From positions 1 through 16,780 of the forward strand of contig CANKQN010000007.1 in the NCBI GenBank assembly GCA_947485035.1: DNA of 16,780 nucleotides, given 5' to 3'. The notes beneath the pieces are model-generated. The model was not told the DNA's origin, did no database searches, and saw nothing but the letters and a program-made list of their open reading frames with translations. The translations under genes and the position numbers were made by a program. The first letter of the stretch is position 1. Each line of letters opens with the position of its first letter. This stretch comes from Rickettsiales bacterium. GTDB taxonomy: Bacteria > Pseudomonadota > Alphaproteobacteria > Rickettsiales > Deianiraeaceae. Positions 7,779-14,879 of the stretch are shown here, piece after piece.

Positions 7779-9022
7779 TTCAGTCTGTAAATGTTGTTTT
7801 TATTGATGTAGTAAAAGATTTCGTTATGGATAAATGAATGTTTTACATTTGCAAGGTTCATTTTTGTGAAACCCAAATGCGTGCCTTCTTGAAAATCCAC
7901 TGCCTCAATTCCGCTTTGAGTTCCAACCAAAAGGCGATACCCGTCGTCATGGTTTGCAATTGTGAGGAATTTCACATGCGATTTTGGAAATTTCAGAGAT
8001 GTAATCCATTTTGCTTCGCCGGTTGAAATGTTCATACAGACCAATTTTTGTGTTTTTGTTTCAAAAAAAATGATGTAATTGCCGGAAATTAGCGCTGAAT
8101 CTATCAGCAAATTTTTGTTCCAAAGTGAAGTGCCGTGCTTTATATTAAAAGCATAAACGCCATTGAGGTGAGATATCAGTATGGTGTCGTTTGAAGTATA
8201 AATCTCTTTCACAAGGTTGATATCAAACATTGAGGCGGTATCCTCGTTTGCAAAGGATGACTGTCCAATCACTGCTTGTTTTGCAATGTTGAAAATGATA
8301 AATTCCGAATTTCCCGATGAAAAAATAATGTTCCCATTTGCGATTTTGGGCTTGTAAAGGTTGTGCAGAGTGATATCTTGCTGGGGAAGAATTTGTGCCA
8401 TTTGCACCTGTTTTTTTACGACATTTAAAATAACCAAAACGCCTTCCGTCGTTGTTGCGTAGCAGTTTTCATTTGCACATGCAAAACTTGAACTTAGAGT
8501 GAAAACCTGTTGTGCGTGTTTGTTTTTAAGCTTTTCTCTTATGCGTGAAAGCAAGTTTTTAGGTCTTTGTTCGATGGCGAATTGTGCATCCGTAAGACCA
8601 ACTCTGCCAGACCAAACCGTTGCAAGTGTATCAGATTTTAAAACTTCAAATGTACCTTTTGTGTTGAATATCAAGATAAAATCTCGTTGAATTTCAAGCA
8701 TTGGGTTAATGATTTTGTGTGATTTTGAGGTTTTTTTCGCAAGGTTATTCAATGAAGTTGCCGTAATCTTGTTATTTGTTGCGGTGAATATTACATTGTC
8801 ATAATTCTCGATTGATTTGATTGAAAATCCAATTCGTGACAGACTTTTCGTTCCATTTGTGATGTTTGCAGTTTGTGTGTTTTCATCGACTTGAAACGGA
8901 CTATCTTTGAGGCCAAAGTCCATTGTAATTTCGCCCGTTGGAAGGATATCCAGTGCTTTTGAAGTATCGTATTTTGAACGACAGCTGGCAAAAAACAACA
9001 AAATGGCGATGAATATGTTCAT
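7775..9022 (-). CDS. Lipoprotein with PQQ-type beta-propeller repeats, BamB-like
   Basis: The 415-residue protein begins with a very short hydrophobic signal ending LFFASC, giving a probable lipidated Cys14. The rest is beta-strand-rich, with recurring blades of the form 'hydrophobic, Asn-x-x-x-Gly-x-x-x-Trp', for example NIKHGTSLWNK and NISTGEAKWI. This is typical of PQQ-binding-like eight-bladed propellers such as BamB, an outer-membrane lipoprotein that helps the BAM complex insert beta-barrels. Family length is about 390-450. Oddly, the signal's N-region (MNIF) has no Lys or Arg. The start overlaps the dapA stop (ATGA) and its stop overlaps the prfA start (ATGA), so all three are translationally coupled. 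BamB is commonly found next to der, not here. Function is inferred from fold and lipidation. Confidence 0.65.
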   Translation of the reverse strand: MNIFIAILLFFASCRSKYDTSKALDILPTGEITMDFGLKDSPFQVDENTQTANITNGTKSLSRIGFSIKSIENYDNVIFTATNNKITATSLNNLAKKTSKSHKIINPMLEIQRDFILIFNTKGTFEVLKSDTLATVWSGRVGLTDAQFAIEQRPKNLLSRIREKLKNKHAQQVFTLSSSFACANENCYATTTEGVLVILNVVKKQVQMAQILPQQDITLHNLYKPKIANGNIIFSSGNSEFIIFNIAKQAVIGQSSFANEDTASMFDINLVKEIYTSNDTILISHLNGVYAFNIKHGTSLWNKNLLIDSALISGNYIIFFETKTQKLVCMNISTGEAKWITSLKFPKSHVKFLTIANHDDGYRLLVGTQSGIEAVDFQEGTHLGFTKMNLANVKHSFIHNEIFYYINKNNIYRLK

Positions 9023-9909
9023 TTGAGCAAACCAAGGTTCGTAAGTTCATCGTCAATTTCTTGCATAAGCGTTGCACTTGGTTCACAAATTGGCAGGCGA
9101 TATTCCAATTCACAAAAGCCCAGCTTGTGCATAGCATATTTAATTGGCATTGGATTTGATTCCACAAAAAGCAGTCGAATTAGATTGAAATATTTCAAAT
9201 ATTTCGCCATACATTCTTTTAAATCTCCACTTTCTGCTAGACTTACAATTGTCTTAAATTCACGAGGAATTATGTTGCTTACCACGGAAACAACGCCGTT
9301 GCCGCCTGAAAGAACGAAGTGCGGAGTGGTTTGGTCGTCGCCTGTAAAGAATTTAAATGAGCTGGAGAAGTTGCGAAATGCGAACTGTTCGTCTGAAAGA
9401 CGCGCAAAAGAGCCGGTGGCATCTTTAATTGCAACAATGTTTTTGCATTCAGTGGCAATTCTTAAAAGTGTTTGGGGTTGAACATCTGCGATTGTTCTGC
9501 CAGGAACGTTGTAAAGAATTATTGGGGTTTTTGAGTTTGTGGATATCGTTTGAAAATGCCGGAAAATGCCTTCTTGACTTGGTTTTGAGTAAGCTGGTGG
9601 CGTTACAAGGAAGAAATCAGGTTGAACTTCCAACGCATTTTGCTTGACAAGAACTTCCGCGGTTGAACCTTGACTTATACCAATTGTGATTTGAATTTTC
9701 CCCTTCCAATTTTTAAGAACACGGTGTGCAGATTCAACAAATTCTTCATGCGTAACCGTAGGAGCTTCGCCAGTTGTGCCGTGTAAAATCACACCATCAA
9801 CGCCGTTTTCATATTGAAATGATATTAGTTTCTCAAGGTTTGTGTAGTCAATTTTACCATCTTTAAATGGCATAATAATTGCCGTGTGCACTTCTGAGTT
9901 TGGTTTCAT
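9019..9909 (-). CDS. dapA: 4-hydroxy-tetrahydrodipicolinate synthase
   Basis: DapA condenses pyruvate with aspartate semialdehyde, the first committed step to diaminopimelate (peptidoglycan) and lysine. The 296-residue TIM barrel has the GTTGEAPT motif (44-51) with Thr45 and Thr46, Tyr107 in PPAYSKP, Tyr133 and Arg138 in YNVPGRT, and Schiff-base Lys162 in VAIKDATGS. All match the catalytic set of the E. coli enzyme, whose length is 292. Its ATG is 5 nt downstream of the cdsA stop, and its TGA overlaps the next gene by 4 nt. Its position among membrane and envelope genes suggests a role mainly in cell-wall supply. Confidence 0.97.
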   Translation of the reverse strand: MKPNSEVHTAIIMPFKDGKIDYTNLEKLISFQYENGVDGVILHGTTGEAPTVTHEEFVESAHRVLKNWKGKIQITIGISQGSTAEVLVKQNALEVQPDFFLVTPPAYSKPSQEGIFRHFQTISTNSKTPIILYNVPGRTIADVQPQTLLRIATECKNIVAIKDATGSFARLSDEQFAFRNFSSSFKFFTGDDQTTPHFVLSGGNGVVSVVSNIIPREFKTIVSLAESGDLKECMAKYLKYFNLIRLLFVESNPMPIKYAMHKLGFCELEYRLPICEPSATLMQEIDDELTNLGLLK

Positions 9910-9914
9910 TTTTT

Positions 9915-10598
9915 CTAAAACAATGTTATGTTAAGCATTTTGAAGAGGATCTCTATTATAAAAAAAGCAGGTATAACAAGGATATATCCGTCAAAACGGT
10001 CAAGAACTCCGCCGTGACCTGGGATAAGATTGCTAGAATCCTTCACGCCATTCTGTCTTTTGAAACGCGATTCAAGGATATCACCAATTTGAGAGAGGAT
10101 TGTCAAAACTGCAACTATCCAGAAGTAAAGACTTATTTGAACCTTGCATCCAAGAAGGTAGTATAGTGGAAACGAAAGGGCAATTGTGCAGATAATTCCA
10201 CCAAAAAAGCCCTCAATTGTTTTACCAGGTGATATTGTCGGGCAAAGTTTATGTCTTCCAATTGCTTTACCGATGAAATAGGCTGTGGTATCAAAACATG
10301 CAATTGCAAATGATATAAACACAATTTTATTCAGACCAAATGGGGATTCCCTTGTGATATAAAGCCCGATAAATTCCAGCATAATGAATATTAGTGTTAA
10401 GCGTTTTGGCGTTTTTATTATTGTTACATACTCCGAAACAACCAAAACACAAAGGCATAGAATCATAATAACAAAAGGATTTCCGCCGAAAAATATTGGA
10501 AGACCAATGAGGGCTATCATTACAATTCCAAATACAACCCTTTTGTTTAATTCGTTATTTTTTTTTGTATAATTGACAACTTGCGATAATATTCCCAT
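9915..10598 (-). CDS. cdsA: Phosphatidate cytidylyltransferase (CDP-diglyceride synthase)
   Basis: CdsA is an integral membrane enzyme that makes CDP-diacylglycerol from CTP and phosphatidic acid, the branch point for bacterial phospholipids. The 227-residue protein has several transmembrane helices (about 22-60, 65-82, 92-110, 132-150, 157-172, 205-220). The family signature spans about 177-203: SRFKR, then KD (186-187), then GHGGVLDRFD. TISPGKTIEG and DTTAYFIGK are also conserved. It is shorter than the usual 265-285, mainly because the N-terminal membrane region is reduced. An A9 tract lies in codons 12-14. It sits 5 nt after glyA and 5 nt before dapA, away from its frequent uppS/dxr neighbourhood. 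Confidence 0.94.
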   Translation of the reverse strand: MGILSQVVNYTKKNNELNKRVVFGIVMIALIGLPIFFGGNPFVIMILCLCVLVVSEYVTIIKTPKRLTLIFIMLEFIGLYITRESPFGLNKIVFISFAIACFDTTAYFIGKAIGRHKLCPTISPGKTIEGFFGGIICTIALSFPLYYLLGCKVQISLYFWIVAVLTILSQIGDILESRFKRQNGVKDSSNLIPGHGGVLDRFDGYILVIPAFFIIEILFKMLNITLF

Positions 10599-10603
10599 TG
10601 TTT

Positions 10604-11860
10604 TTATTTATAAATTGGAAATTGTTTGCACAAATCCTTCACTTCTTGCCCAATTTTTGCGATGTTTTCCTCGGTATCATTTCGCAGAATATCGGTTATC
10701 CAAAGACCAATCTGCACAAATTCTTTTTCACCAAAACCACGAGTCGTTCCACAAGCAGAACCAAGGCGAATACCAGATGTTACGAATGGGGAGTTGGGGT
10801 CGTTTGGTATGGCGTTTTTATTACAAATTAAATGTGCTTTTTCAAGCAGTTTTTCTGCTTCTTTTCCTGTGATGTTATACGGCGTTAAATCGACAACCAT
10901 AAGGTGTGAATCTGTGCCGCCCGTAACAAGGTTTAAGCCTTGTTCAACAAGTGTTTTTGCAAGAATTTTTGCATTTGAAATAACATTTTTTGCGTACTCT
11001 TGAAAAGAAGGTTCAAGAGCTTCACCAAAAGCAACAGCCTTTGCCGCAATCACATGCATTAGGGGTCCACCAATTGAACCCGGAAAAACCGCAGAATTGA
11101 TTTGTTTTGTGAATTTTTCGTCATTCCAAAGAATTACACCACCGCGTGGACCACGAAGGGTTTTGTGCGTTGTTGATGTTACAACATGTGCGTGTTCTAG
11201 TGGATTTGGATATTGTCCGCCGGCGATTAATCCCGCAACATGTGCCATATCAACCAATAAAATTGCCCCGCATTTATCCGCAATTTCACGAAAGCGTTTC
11301 CAGTCCAAAATGCGTGAATAGGCAGAAGTTCCTGCGACTATCATTTTTGGTTTAACTTCCAAAGCTTGTTTTTCAAGAGCATCGTAATCGATTAACCCAT
11401 TTTCATTTGTGCGGTAATCAACGGCGTTGAAATATTGACCAGACTGCGTCATTTTTGCACCATGCGTGAGGTGTCCTCCGCAATCAAGAGCAAGCCCCAT
11501 TATGGTATCGTTTGGTTTTAAGAAGGCAAAATAAACACATTGATTCGCCGTTGCACCGGAATGCGGTTGAACATTTGCGAAGTTTGCTCCAAAAAGTTGT
11601 TTCAAGCGTTCAATTGCAAGAGTTTCAACAGTATCAGCATTTTCACAGCCCCCGTAATATCTTTTTCCTGAATATCCTTCCGCGTATTTATTCGTGAAAA
11701 CTGAACCTTGTGCCTCCATTACAGCCTTGGAAACAATGTTTTCTGAGGCTATCAGTTCAATGCCGTCCTCTTGACGAATTTTTTCCGATGCTATTGCATT
11801 GAAGACCTGAATGTCTATTTCCTTAAGAATTCCGTTTGTATGAACTTGATTTTGTGGCAT
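10604..11860 (-). CDS. glyA: Serine hydroxymethyltransferase
   Basis: GlyA is a PLP enzyme that converts serine plus tetrahydrofolate to glycine plus methylene-tetrahydrofolate, supplying one-carbon units. The 418-residue length matches the family (about 417). Visible motifs are GIELIASEN (33-41), [30 protein letters not shown] (Asp204, His207) and the PLP lysine Lys233 in [14 protein letters not shown]. It is the first gene of the minus-strand run and divergent from the lipoprotein gene. A tandem and inverted repeat occupies the 26 nt directly before its ATG. No Shine-Dalgarno is visible. Confidence 0.98.
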   Translation of the reverse strand: MPQNQVHTNGILKEIDIQVFNAIASEKIRQEDGIELIASENIVSKAVMEAQGSVFTNKYAEGYSGKRYYGGCENADTVETLAIERLKQLFGANFANVQPHSGATANQCVYFAFLKPNDTIMGLALDCGGHLTHGAKMTQSGQYFNAVDYRTNENGLIDYDALEKQALEVKPKMIVAGTSAYSRILDWKRFREIADKCGAILLVDMAHVAGLIAGGQYPNPLEHAHVVTSTTHKTLRGPRGGVILWNDEKFTKQINSAVFPGSIGGPLMHVIAAKAVAFGEALEPSFQEYAKNVISNAKILAKTLVEQGLNLVTGGTDSHLMVVDLTPYNITGKEAEKLLEKAHLICNKNAIPNDPNSPFVTSGIRLGSACGTTRGFGEKEFVQIGLWITDILRNDTEENIAKIGQEVKDLCKQFPIYK

Positions 11861-11861
11861 A

Positions 11862-11887
11862 GAACTTTGAAAAGTTATGAAAAGTTC
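11862..11887. repeat. Tandem and inverted repeat abutting the glyA start
   Basis: GAACTTT (11862-11868) and AAAGTTC (11881-11887) form a perfect 7-bp inverted repeat. Within it, TGAAAAGTT occurs twice in tandem (11868-11876 and 11878-11886). The element covers the last 26 nt before the glyA ATG, where it could bind a regulator or form a leader hairpin that affects translation. A perfect TTGACA lies farther upstream on the minus strand (11913-11908), but without a good -10 at normal spacing. Confidence 0.4.
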
Positions 11888-11943
11888 AAAAAGCGGGAAA
11901 ATATAAATGTCAAATAAATTTAGTTATTTCATTTCAACAATAA

Positions 11944-11988
11944 TTTCCCTTGAAAATTAAATTTGAATTATTTAGAGTTCCCATCTAA
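11944..11988 (+). promoter_or_regulatory. Heat-shock-like promoter element upstream of lipoprotein gene
   Basis: TTTCCCTTGAAAATTAA (11944-11960) contains CCCTTGAAA, like the sigma-32 -35 consensus. CCCATCTAA (11980-11988) resembles its CCCATNT -10. The distance between these two (24 nt) is too long for the known consensus. A second, weaker TTTGAA (11962-11967) sits 12 nt from CCCATCT, which is near-normal spacing. A housekeeping reading, TTGAAT (11963) -17- TAATTA (11986), is equally possible. Confidence 0.35.
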
Positions 11989-11992
11989 TTAA

Positions 11993-12006
11993 TCATATCG
12001 ATATGA
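11993..12006. promoter_or_regulatory. 14-bp palindrome covering the lipoprotein ATG
   Basis: TCATATCGATATGA is an exact palindrome whose right half contains the candidate start codon at 12003-12005. It might be an operator, or in RNA a hairpin hiding the start codon. In A/T-rich DNA a chance origin is possible. Confidence 0.3.
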
Positions 12007-12685
12007 CAAACCCCTTCAAATATATATATATATATCGCTAACAATTCTTGCCTCTTGTTCATTTCTAGATAACAAAGGTCCACAGCCTTCCGTTGTTCAC
12101 GAAAGAGCAGATCTTCCAAACAAAGTTGAAAAACTTATAATATTCCCAACCACAGATTTCCAAGGTAAAGACACACCTTCCTCAAAAGCAGTTGACGCTT
12201 CCGTTAACATTGCGTGGGCGAAGTTTTACGGAAAAAATTCAGTCATTCCAGCAGGTTTAATTGTTAAAAAAGTGATTGATTCCACAGGTGGAGATTCCTA
12301 CGGTAAATTCATCGCAACGCTTGATAATGTTAGTGCAATTGAACAAATTACACAAAATACCAAAATTAAGGAGATTTTGCAAGGCGTGACTGCACAAATT
12401 ACCAAGCAAACTGGTGTTAAAACCAACTTCCACCTTGCACTTGCAATAATTTCAGGCGGTGAAGCTGAATATAACAGCGGACAGCCGGTTTTCCTGCACA
12501 TTGGTATGTTTGATGTTTCAAATCTTACATGGAAAATTATTACCAAAATTGAAATTAAAAAAGGCGGCAGCCCACTTTCAAATTGGAAAATAGATTCCCA
12601 ACTTGCAATCAAAAACAGCTTCAAGTTTTTGGAGTTTATCAAAACAGAAGGTGCAAAATCTGATTCCCAAGCGGTTTCTAAATAA
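12003..12685 (+). CDS. Unknown lipoprotein, frame broken at an (AT)8 tract; probably phase-variable
   Basis: The reading frame ending at TAA 12683-12685 is open back to 11993 but contains no ATG, GTG or TTG before the internal GTG at 12272. The only good start, ATG 12003, is in another frame and stops at 12039 after MTNPFKYIYIYR. Removing one AT unit joins them: MTNPFKYIYISLTILASC is a complete lipoprotein signal (Lys6, hydrophobic core, lipobox LASC, Cys18), followed by CSFLDNKGPQPS. The joined product has 226 residues. The mature part alternates strands and helices (for example LIIFPTTDF near the start). I do not recognise the family. Starting at GTG 12272 would discard the lipobox and about 90 residues. 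A strong terminator follows. Alternatives are a recent null mutation, a sequencing error in the repeat, or a -1 ribosomal frameshift. Confidence 0.7.
12020..12035. repeat. (AT)8 dinucleotide microsatellite in the signal-peptide codons
   Basis: There are sixteen uninterrupted nucleotides of AT repeats, between codon 6 and the lipobox of the lipoprotein gene. The unit length of 2 means each slip changes the frame. Of 6, 7 and 8 units, only 7 keeps the long frame joined to ATG 12003. Ten units would also restore it. Confidence 0.9.
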
Positions 12686-12701
12686 ACACATTTTTCACTA
12701 T

Positions 12702-12735
12702 TTTTCACCCATAGTTCTTAAATTGTGGGTGAAAA
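12702..12735 (+). terminator. Intrinsic terminator after the lipoprotein gene
   Basis: A perfect 10-bp stem (TTTTCACCCA / TGGGTGAAAA) with a 14-nt loop lies 16 nt past the stop. It can be extended by a G-T and an A-T pair and is followed by GTTATTTT. The T-tail is imperfect but the stem is strong. It should isolate the lipoprotein transcript from dnaJ. Confidence 0.6.
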
Positions 12736-12750
12736 GTTATTTTCCTCAAC

Positions 12751-12767
12751 TTTCCCTTGAAAATTAA
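12751..12767 (+). promoter_or_regulatory. Heat-shock-like -35 element upstream of dnaJ
   Basis: TTTCCCTTGAAAATTAA is identical over 17 bp to the copy at 11944-11960 and includes CCCTTGAAA, the sigma-32-type -35. Position 58 bp upstream of the dnaJ ATG fits a promoter for a classic heat-shock gene. The downstream sequence has no CCCAT -10; TATTAA (12776-12781) lies 13 nt after it. Confidence 0.45.
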
Positions 12768-12825
12768 GTTTTTGTTATTAAATGATTTAATACATTATAT
12801 TATTACCGTTTTTGAATTTTAGTTT

Positions 12826-13962
12826 ATGTCCAAAGACCTCTACGCAATTTTAGGCGTAACAAAAAGTGCCAGCACAGAAGAAATTAAAAAAGCATACAGA
12901 AAAATTGCGATGAAATATCACCCTGATCGCAATCCACATAATAAAGAAGCAGAAGCAAGGTTCAAAGAAGCAGCTGAAGCTTATGAAACTCTTTCAAACC
13001 CTGAAAAAAAGCAACATTACGATACCTATGGAACAACGGAAGGTCAAGGCGGCGGTTTTGGCGGTGGGCAGGGCGGCGGTTCGCCATTTGGCGGCGGAGG
13101 CTTTGAGGATATTTTCAACCAATTCTTCGGTGGTGGAGGCGGCGGATCGCCATTTGGTGGAGGCGGCGGACAGAGGCGTCGTTCAATGTCAGCAGATGGT
13201 TCAGATTTACAATTCTCGCTTTCTATCACACTTGAAGAAGCACACACAGGCGTTACAAAAAAAGTTTCGTTCAATGGAAATGTTGCGTGCAAACCTTGCA
13301 ATGGAATTGGAGGTTCTGGCGTAAACAATTGCGGAACTTGCAGAGGTTCTGGGGTTGTTCGCCAACAACGAGGCTTCTTCATTACAGAATCAACTTGTCC
13401 GTCGTGTCATGGAAATGGACAGACAATTTCCAACAAATGCAAAGAATGTGATGGTGAAGGACGCAAAGTTGCAAACCGCACAATTGAAGTTAAAGTTACG
13501 GCAGGAATTAAAGATGGGCAAAAAATTCTGCTTCAAAAACAAGGAGATGCCGGTGCTCGTGGTGGTGATGTAGGCGATCTATACATCCTTGTTGGCATTC
13601 AAAAACACAAACTTTTCACACGCATTGAAAACGATATTCATTTCAACATAACAATTCCATTTGCTGATGCAATTCTTGGTACAGAACTTGAAGTGCCAAC
13701 AATTGACGGCAAATACGAAAAAGTCTCAGTTCCCGCCGGAACACAAGCAGATTCCGAAGTTGTTGTGAAGGGTAGGGGTATGAACCGTTTGAATGCGGCT
13801 GGTAATCGTGGCAATATGGTTTTGAGGACAAAAATTGAAACACCTGTAAATTTAAGTAAAAAACAAAAACAGTTAATTGAGGAATTCAAGGCGGAATCTA
13901 GCGATAAAAACAGCCCAAATTCACAAGGATTTTTTGACAAAGTTAAGGGATTCTTTTCATGA
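12826..13962 (+). CDS. dnaJ: Chaperone protein DnaJ (Hsp40)
   Basis: DnaJ delivers unfolded proteins to DnaK and stimulates its ATPase. The 378-residue protein is a full type I member. The J-domain (about 1-70) has HPD at 32-34. A glycine/phenylalanine-rich linker follows (about 73-116). The zinc-finger region has four CxxCxGxG-type repeats (Cys155/158, 169/172, 191/194, 205/208), and a C-terminal substrate-binding domain follows. The G/F linker contains a partial in-frame duplication. dnaK, the frequent upstream partner, is absent: instead the gene follows the lipoprotein gene and its terminator. Its TGA overlaps the ATG of the downstream protease gene (ATGA). A heat-shock-like -35 sequence lies upstream. 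Confidence 0.98.
   Translation: MSKDLYAILGVTKSASTEEIKKAYRKIAMKYHPDRNPHNKEAEARFKEAAEAYETLSNPEKKQHYDTYGTTEGQGGGFGGGQGGGSPFGGGGFEDIFNQFFGGGGGGSPFGGGGGQRRRSMSADGSDLQFSLSITLEEAHTGVTKKVSFNGNVACKPCNGIGGSGVNNCGTCRGSGVVRQQRGFFITESTCPSCHGNGQTISNKCKECDGEGRKVANRTIEVKVTAGIKDGQKILLQKQGDAGARGGDVGDLYILVGIQKHKLFTRIENDIHFNITIPFADAILGTELEVPTIDGKYEKVSVPAGTQADSEVVVKGRGMNRLNAAGNRGNMVLRTKIETPVNLSKKQKQLIEEFKAESSDKNSPNSQGFFDKVKGFFS
13072..13166 (+). repeat. In-frame direct repeat in dnaJ G/F region
   Basis: Two roughly 29-bp copies (13072-13100 and 13138-13166), 66 bp apart, each encode [10 protein letters not shown] with a few mismatches. They flank the conserved [11 protein letters not shown] segment. Recombination between them would change linker length without breaking the frame. 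Confidence 0.6.
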
Positions 13963-14879
13963 AAAAAATCATTCTGCTCAAGATAATCTTCCTCGTTTGC
14001 CTTATACAATTGAGGGCGAATTCTCAGGATTATGACCGTGTGAAGGAATTGCAACATTATTCCACAACTCACAATCTTCGTAAGGAGGAAATTCGCAATA
14101 TGATGCAAAAACAACCGTTTGTTATTGACGTTATCTTAGGTGATGAGAAATCCAGTGGTATGGGTTTTTTTATTGAAGGGGAAGGGCTTGCGATGACAAG
14201 CCACCATGTTGTTTCAGGCGGTGATAGCATTCTTGCAGCAATTGATGGAATGTTGTATCAGGTGGAAATTGTTGGATTTGATGAAGTTCTTGATGTTGCG
14301 GTTTTGAAAATAAAGAATGTACATTCTCACTCTCTTCAATTTGCAAAGAGCGATCCATCATTGCAAACGAAAATCACAATTCCTGAAAAGCGTTCGCATG
14401 TTTCCGGCAAAGTTGTTCAGGTTTTAGGCAACAGCTTCATTGCGGATGTTGAAATTATGCAGGGGGCTTCTGGTTCGCCAGTTTTCTGCGGAGAAGCTAT
14501 ATGCGGAGTTGTGACATCGTTTCAAAAACAAACCGGCAATGCAATTGCAACGAAAATTTCCAAAATTGCAAAAAATCTTGAAAAAATGACATCAGGGGAA
14601 AATTTTAAGAAAAAAAAGTTCGATTTTTATGTAATGGATTTGCAAAAATACGATTCCATCAGTCTTGACACTGGTTCGCATCAGAAAAATCTTGGTGTTT
14701 TGATAACCCATTCAATAGATGAAAACTTTCACACTTGGGACATCATAACTGCCATAAACACACAAAAAGTTTCCAATGTTGGCGATTTGCAAGCAATAAC
14801 GGGAGGCATTTACGCAAACGAAGAAGTTACATTCACGGTTATGCGTGGAAAGGAGACGATTACGGTTGTAATTCCATAA
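13959..14879 (+). CDS. Periplasmic HtrA/DegP-like serine protease with PDZ domain
   Basis: The 306-residue protein has an N-terminal signal ([20 protein letters not shown]). A trypsin-like domain shows the triad His83 (TSHHVV), Asp112 (LDVAVLK) and Ser171 (GASGSPVF). A short C-terminal PDZ-like domain follows, with GVLITHSID near 245-255 and [12 protein letters not shown]. DegP-family enzymes degrade or refold damaged envelope proteins. Here the motifs deviate from the usual TNAHVV and GNSGGP, and the protein is shorter than DegP (about 450-475), with only one PDZ, closer in plan to DegS. Its start overlaps the dnaJ stop (ATGA), with an AAGGGA about 9 nt upstream inside dnaJ. Its 3' end overlaps convergent argD by 20 bp. 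Substrate is unknown. Confidence 0.82.
   Translation: MKKIILLKIIFLVCLIQLRANSQDYDRVKELQHYSTTHNLRKEEIRNMMQKQPFVIDVILGDEKSSGMGFFIEGEGLAMTSHHVVSGGDSILAAIDGMLYQVEIVGFDEVLDVAVLKIKNVHSHSLQFAKSDPSLQTKITIPEKRSHVSGKVVQVLGNSFIADVEIMQGASGSPVFCGEAICGVVTSFQKQTGNAIATKISKIAKNLEKMTSGENFKKKKFDFYVMDLQKYDSISLDTGSHQKNLGVLITHSIDENFHTWDIITAINTQKVSNVGDLQAITGGIYANEEVTFTVMRGKETITVVIP

Noticed and set aside
9023..9481. Plus-strand ORF of 152 codons opposite dapA
   Set aside because: It is antisense to conserved dapA catalytic codons, with no recognisable protein features.
10558..10566. A9 homopolymer in codons 12-14 of cdsA as a possible phase-variation tract
   Set aside because: Similar A-tracts are common in this AT-rich DNA (A8 in gpmI, for example), the frame is intact, and cdsA is expected to be essential.
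12272..12685. Short version of the lipoprotein gene starting at GTG 12272
   Set aside because: Open in-frame coding sequence with a lipobox extends about 220 bp farther upstream, so this start only reflects the frame break at the AT tract.
13044..13382. Proline-rich minus-strand ORF opposite dnaJ
   Set aside because: It is the antisense of the glycine-rich G/F codons of dnaJ, a compositional shadow.
13638..14114. Minus-strand ORF of 158 codons across the dnaJ/protease junction
   Set aside because: It lies opposite two well-supported overlapping genes and shows no domain or signal.
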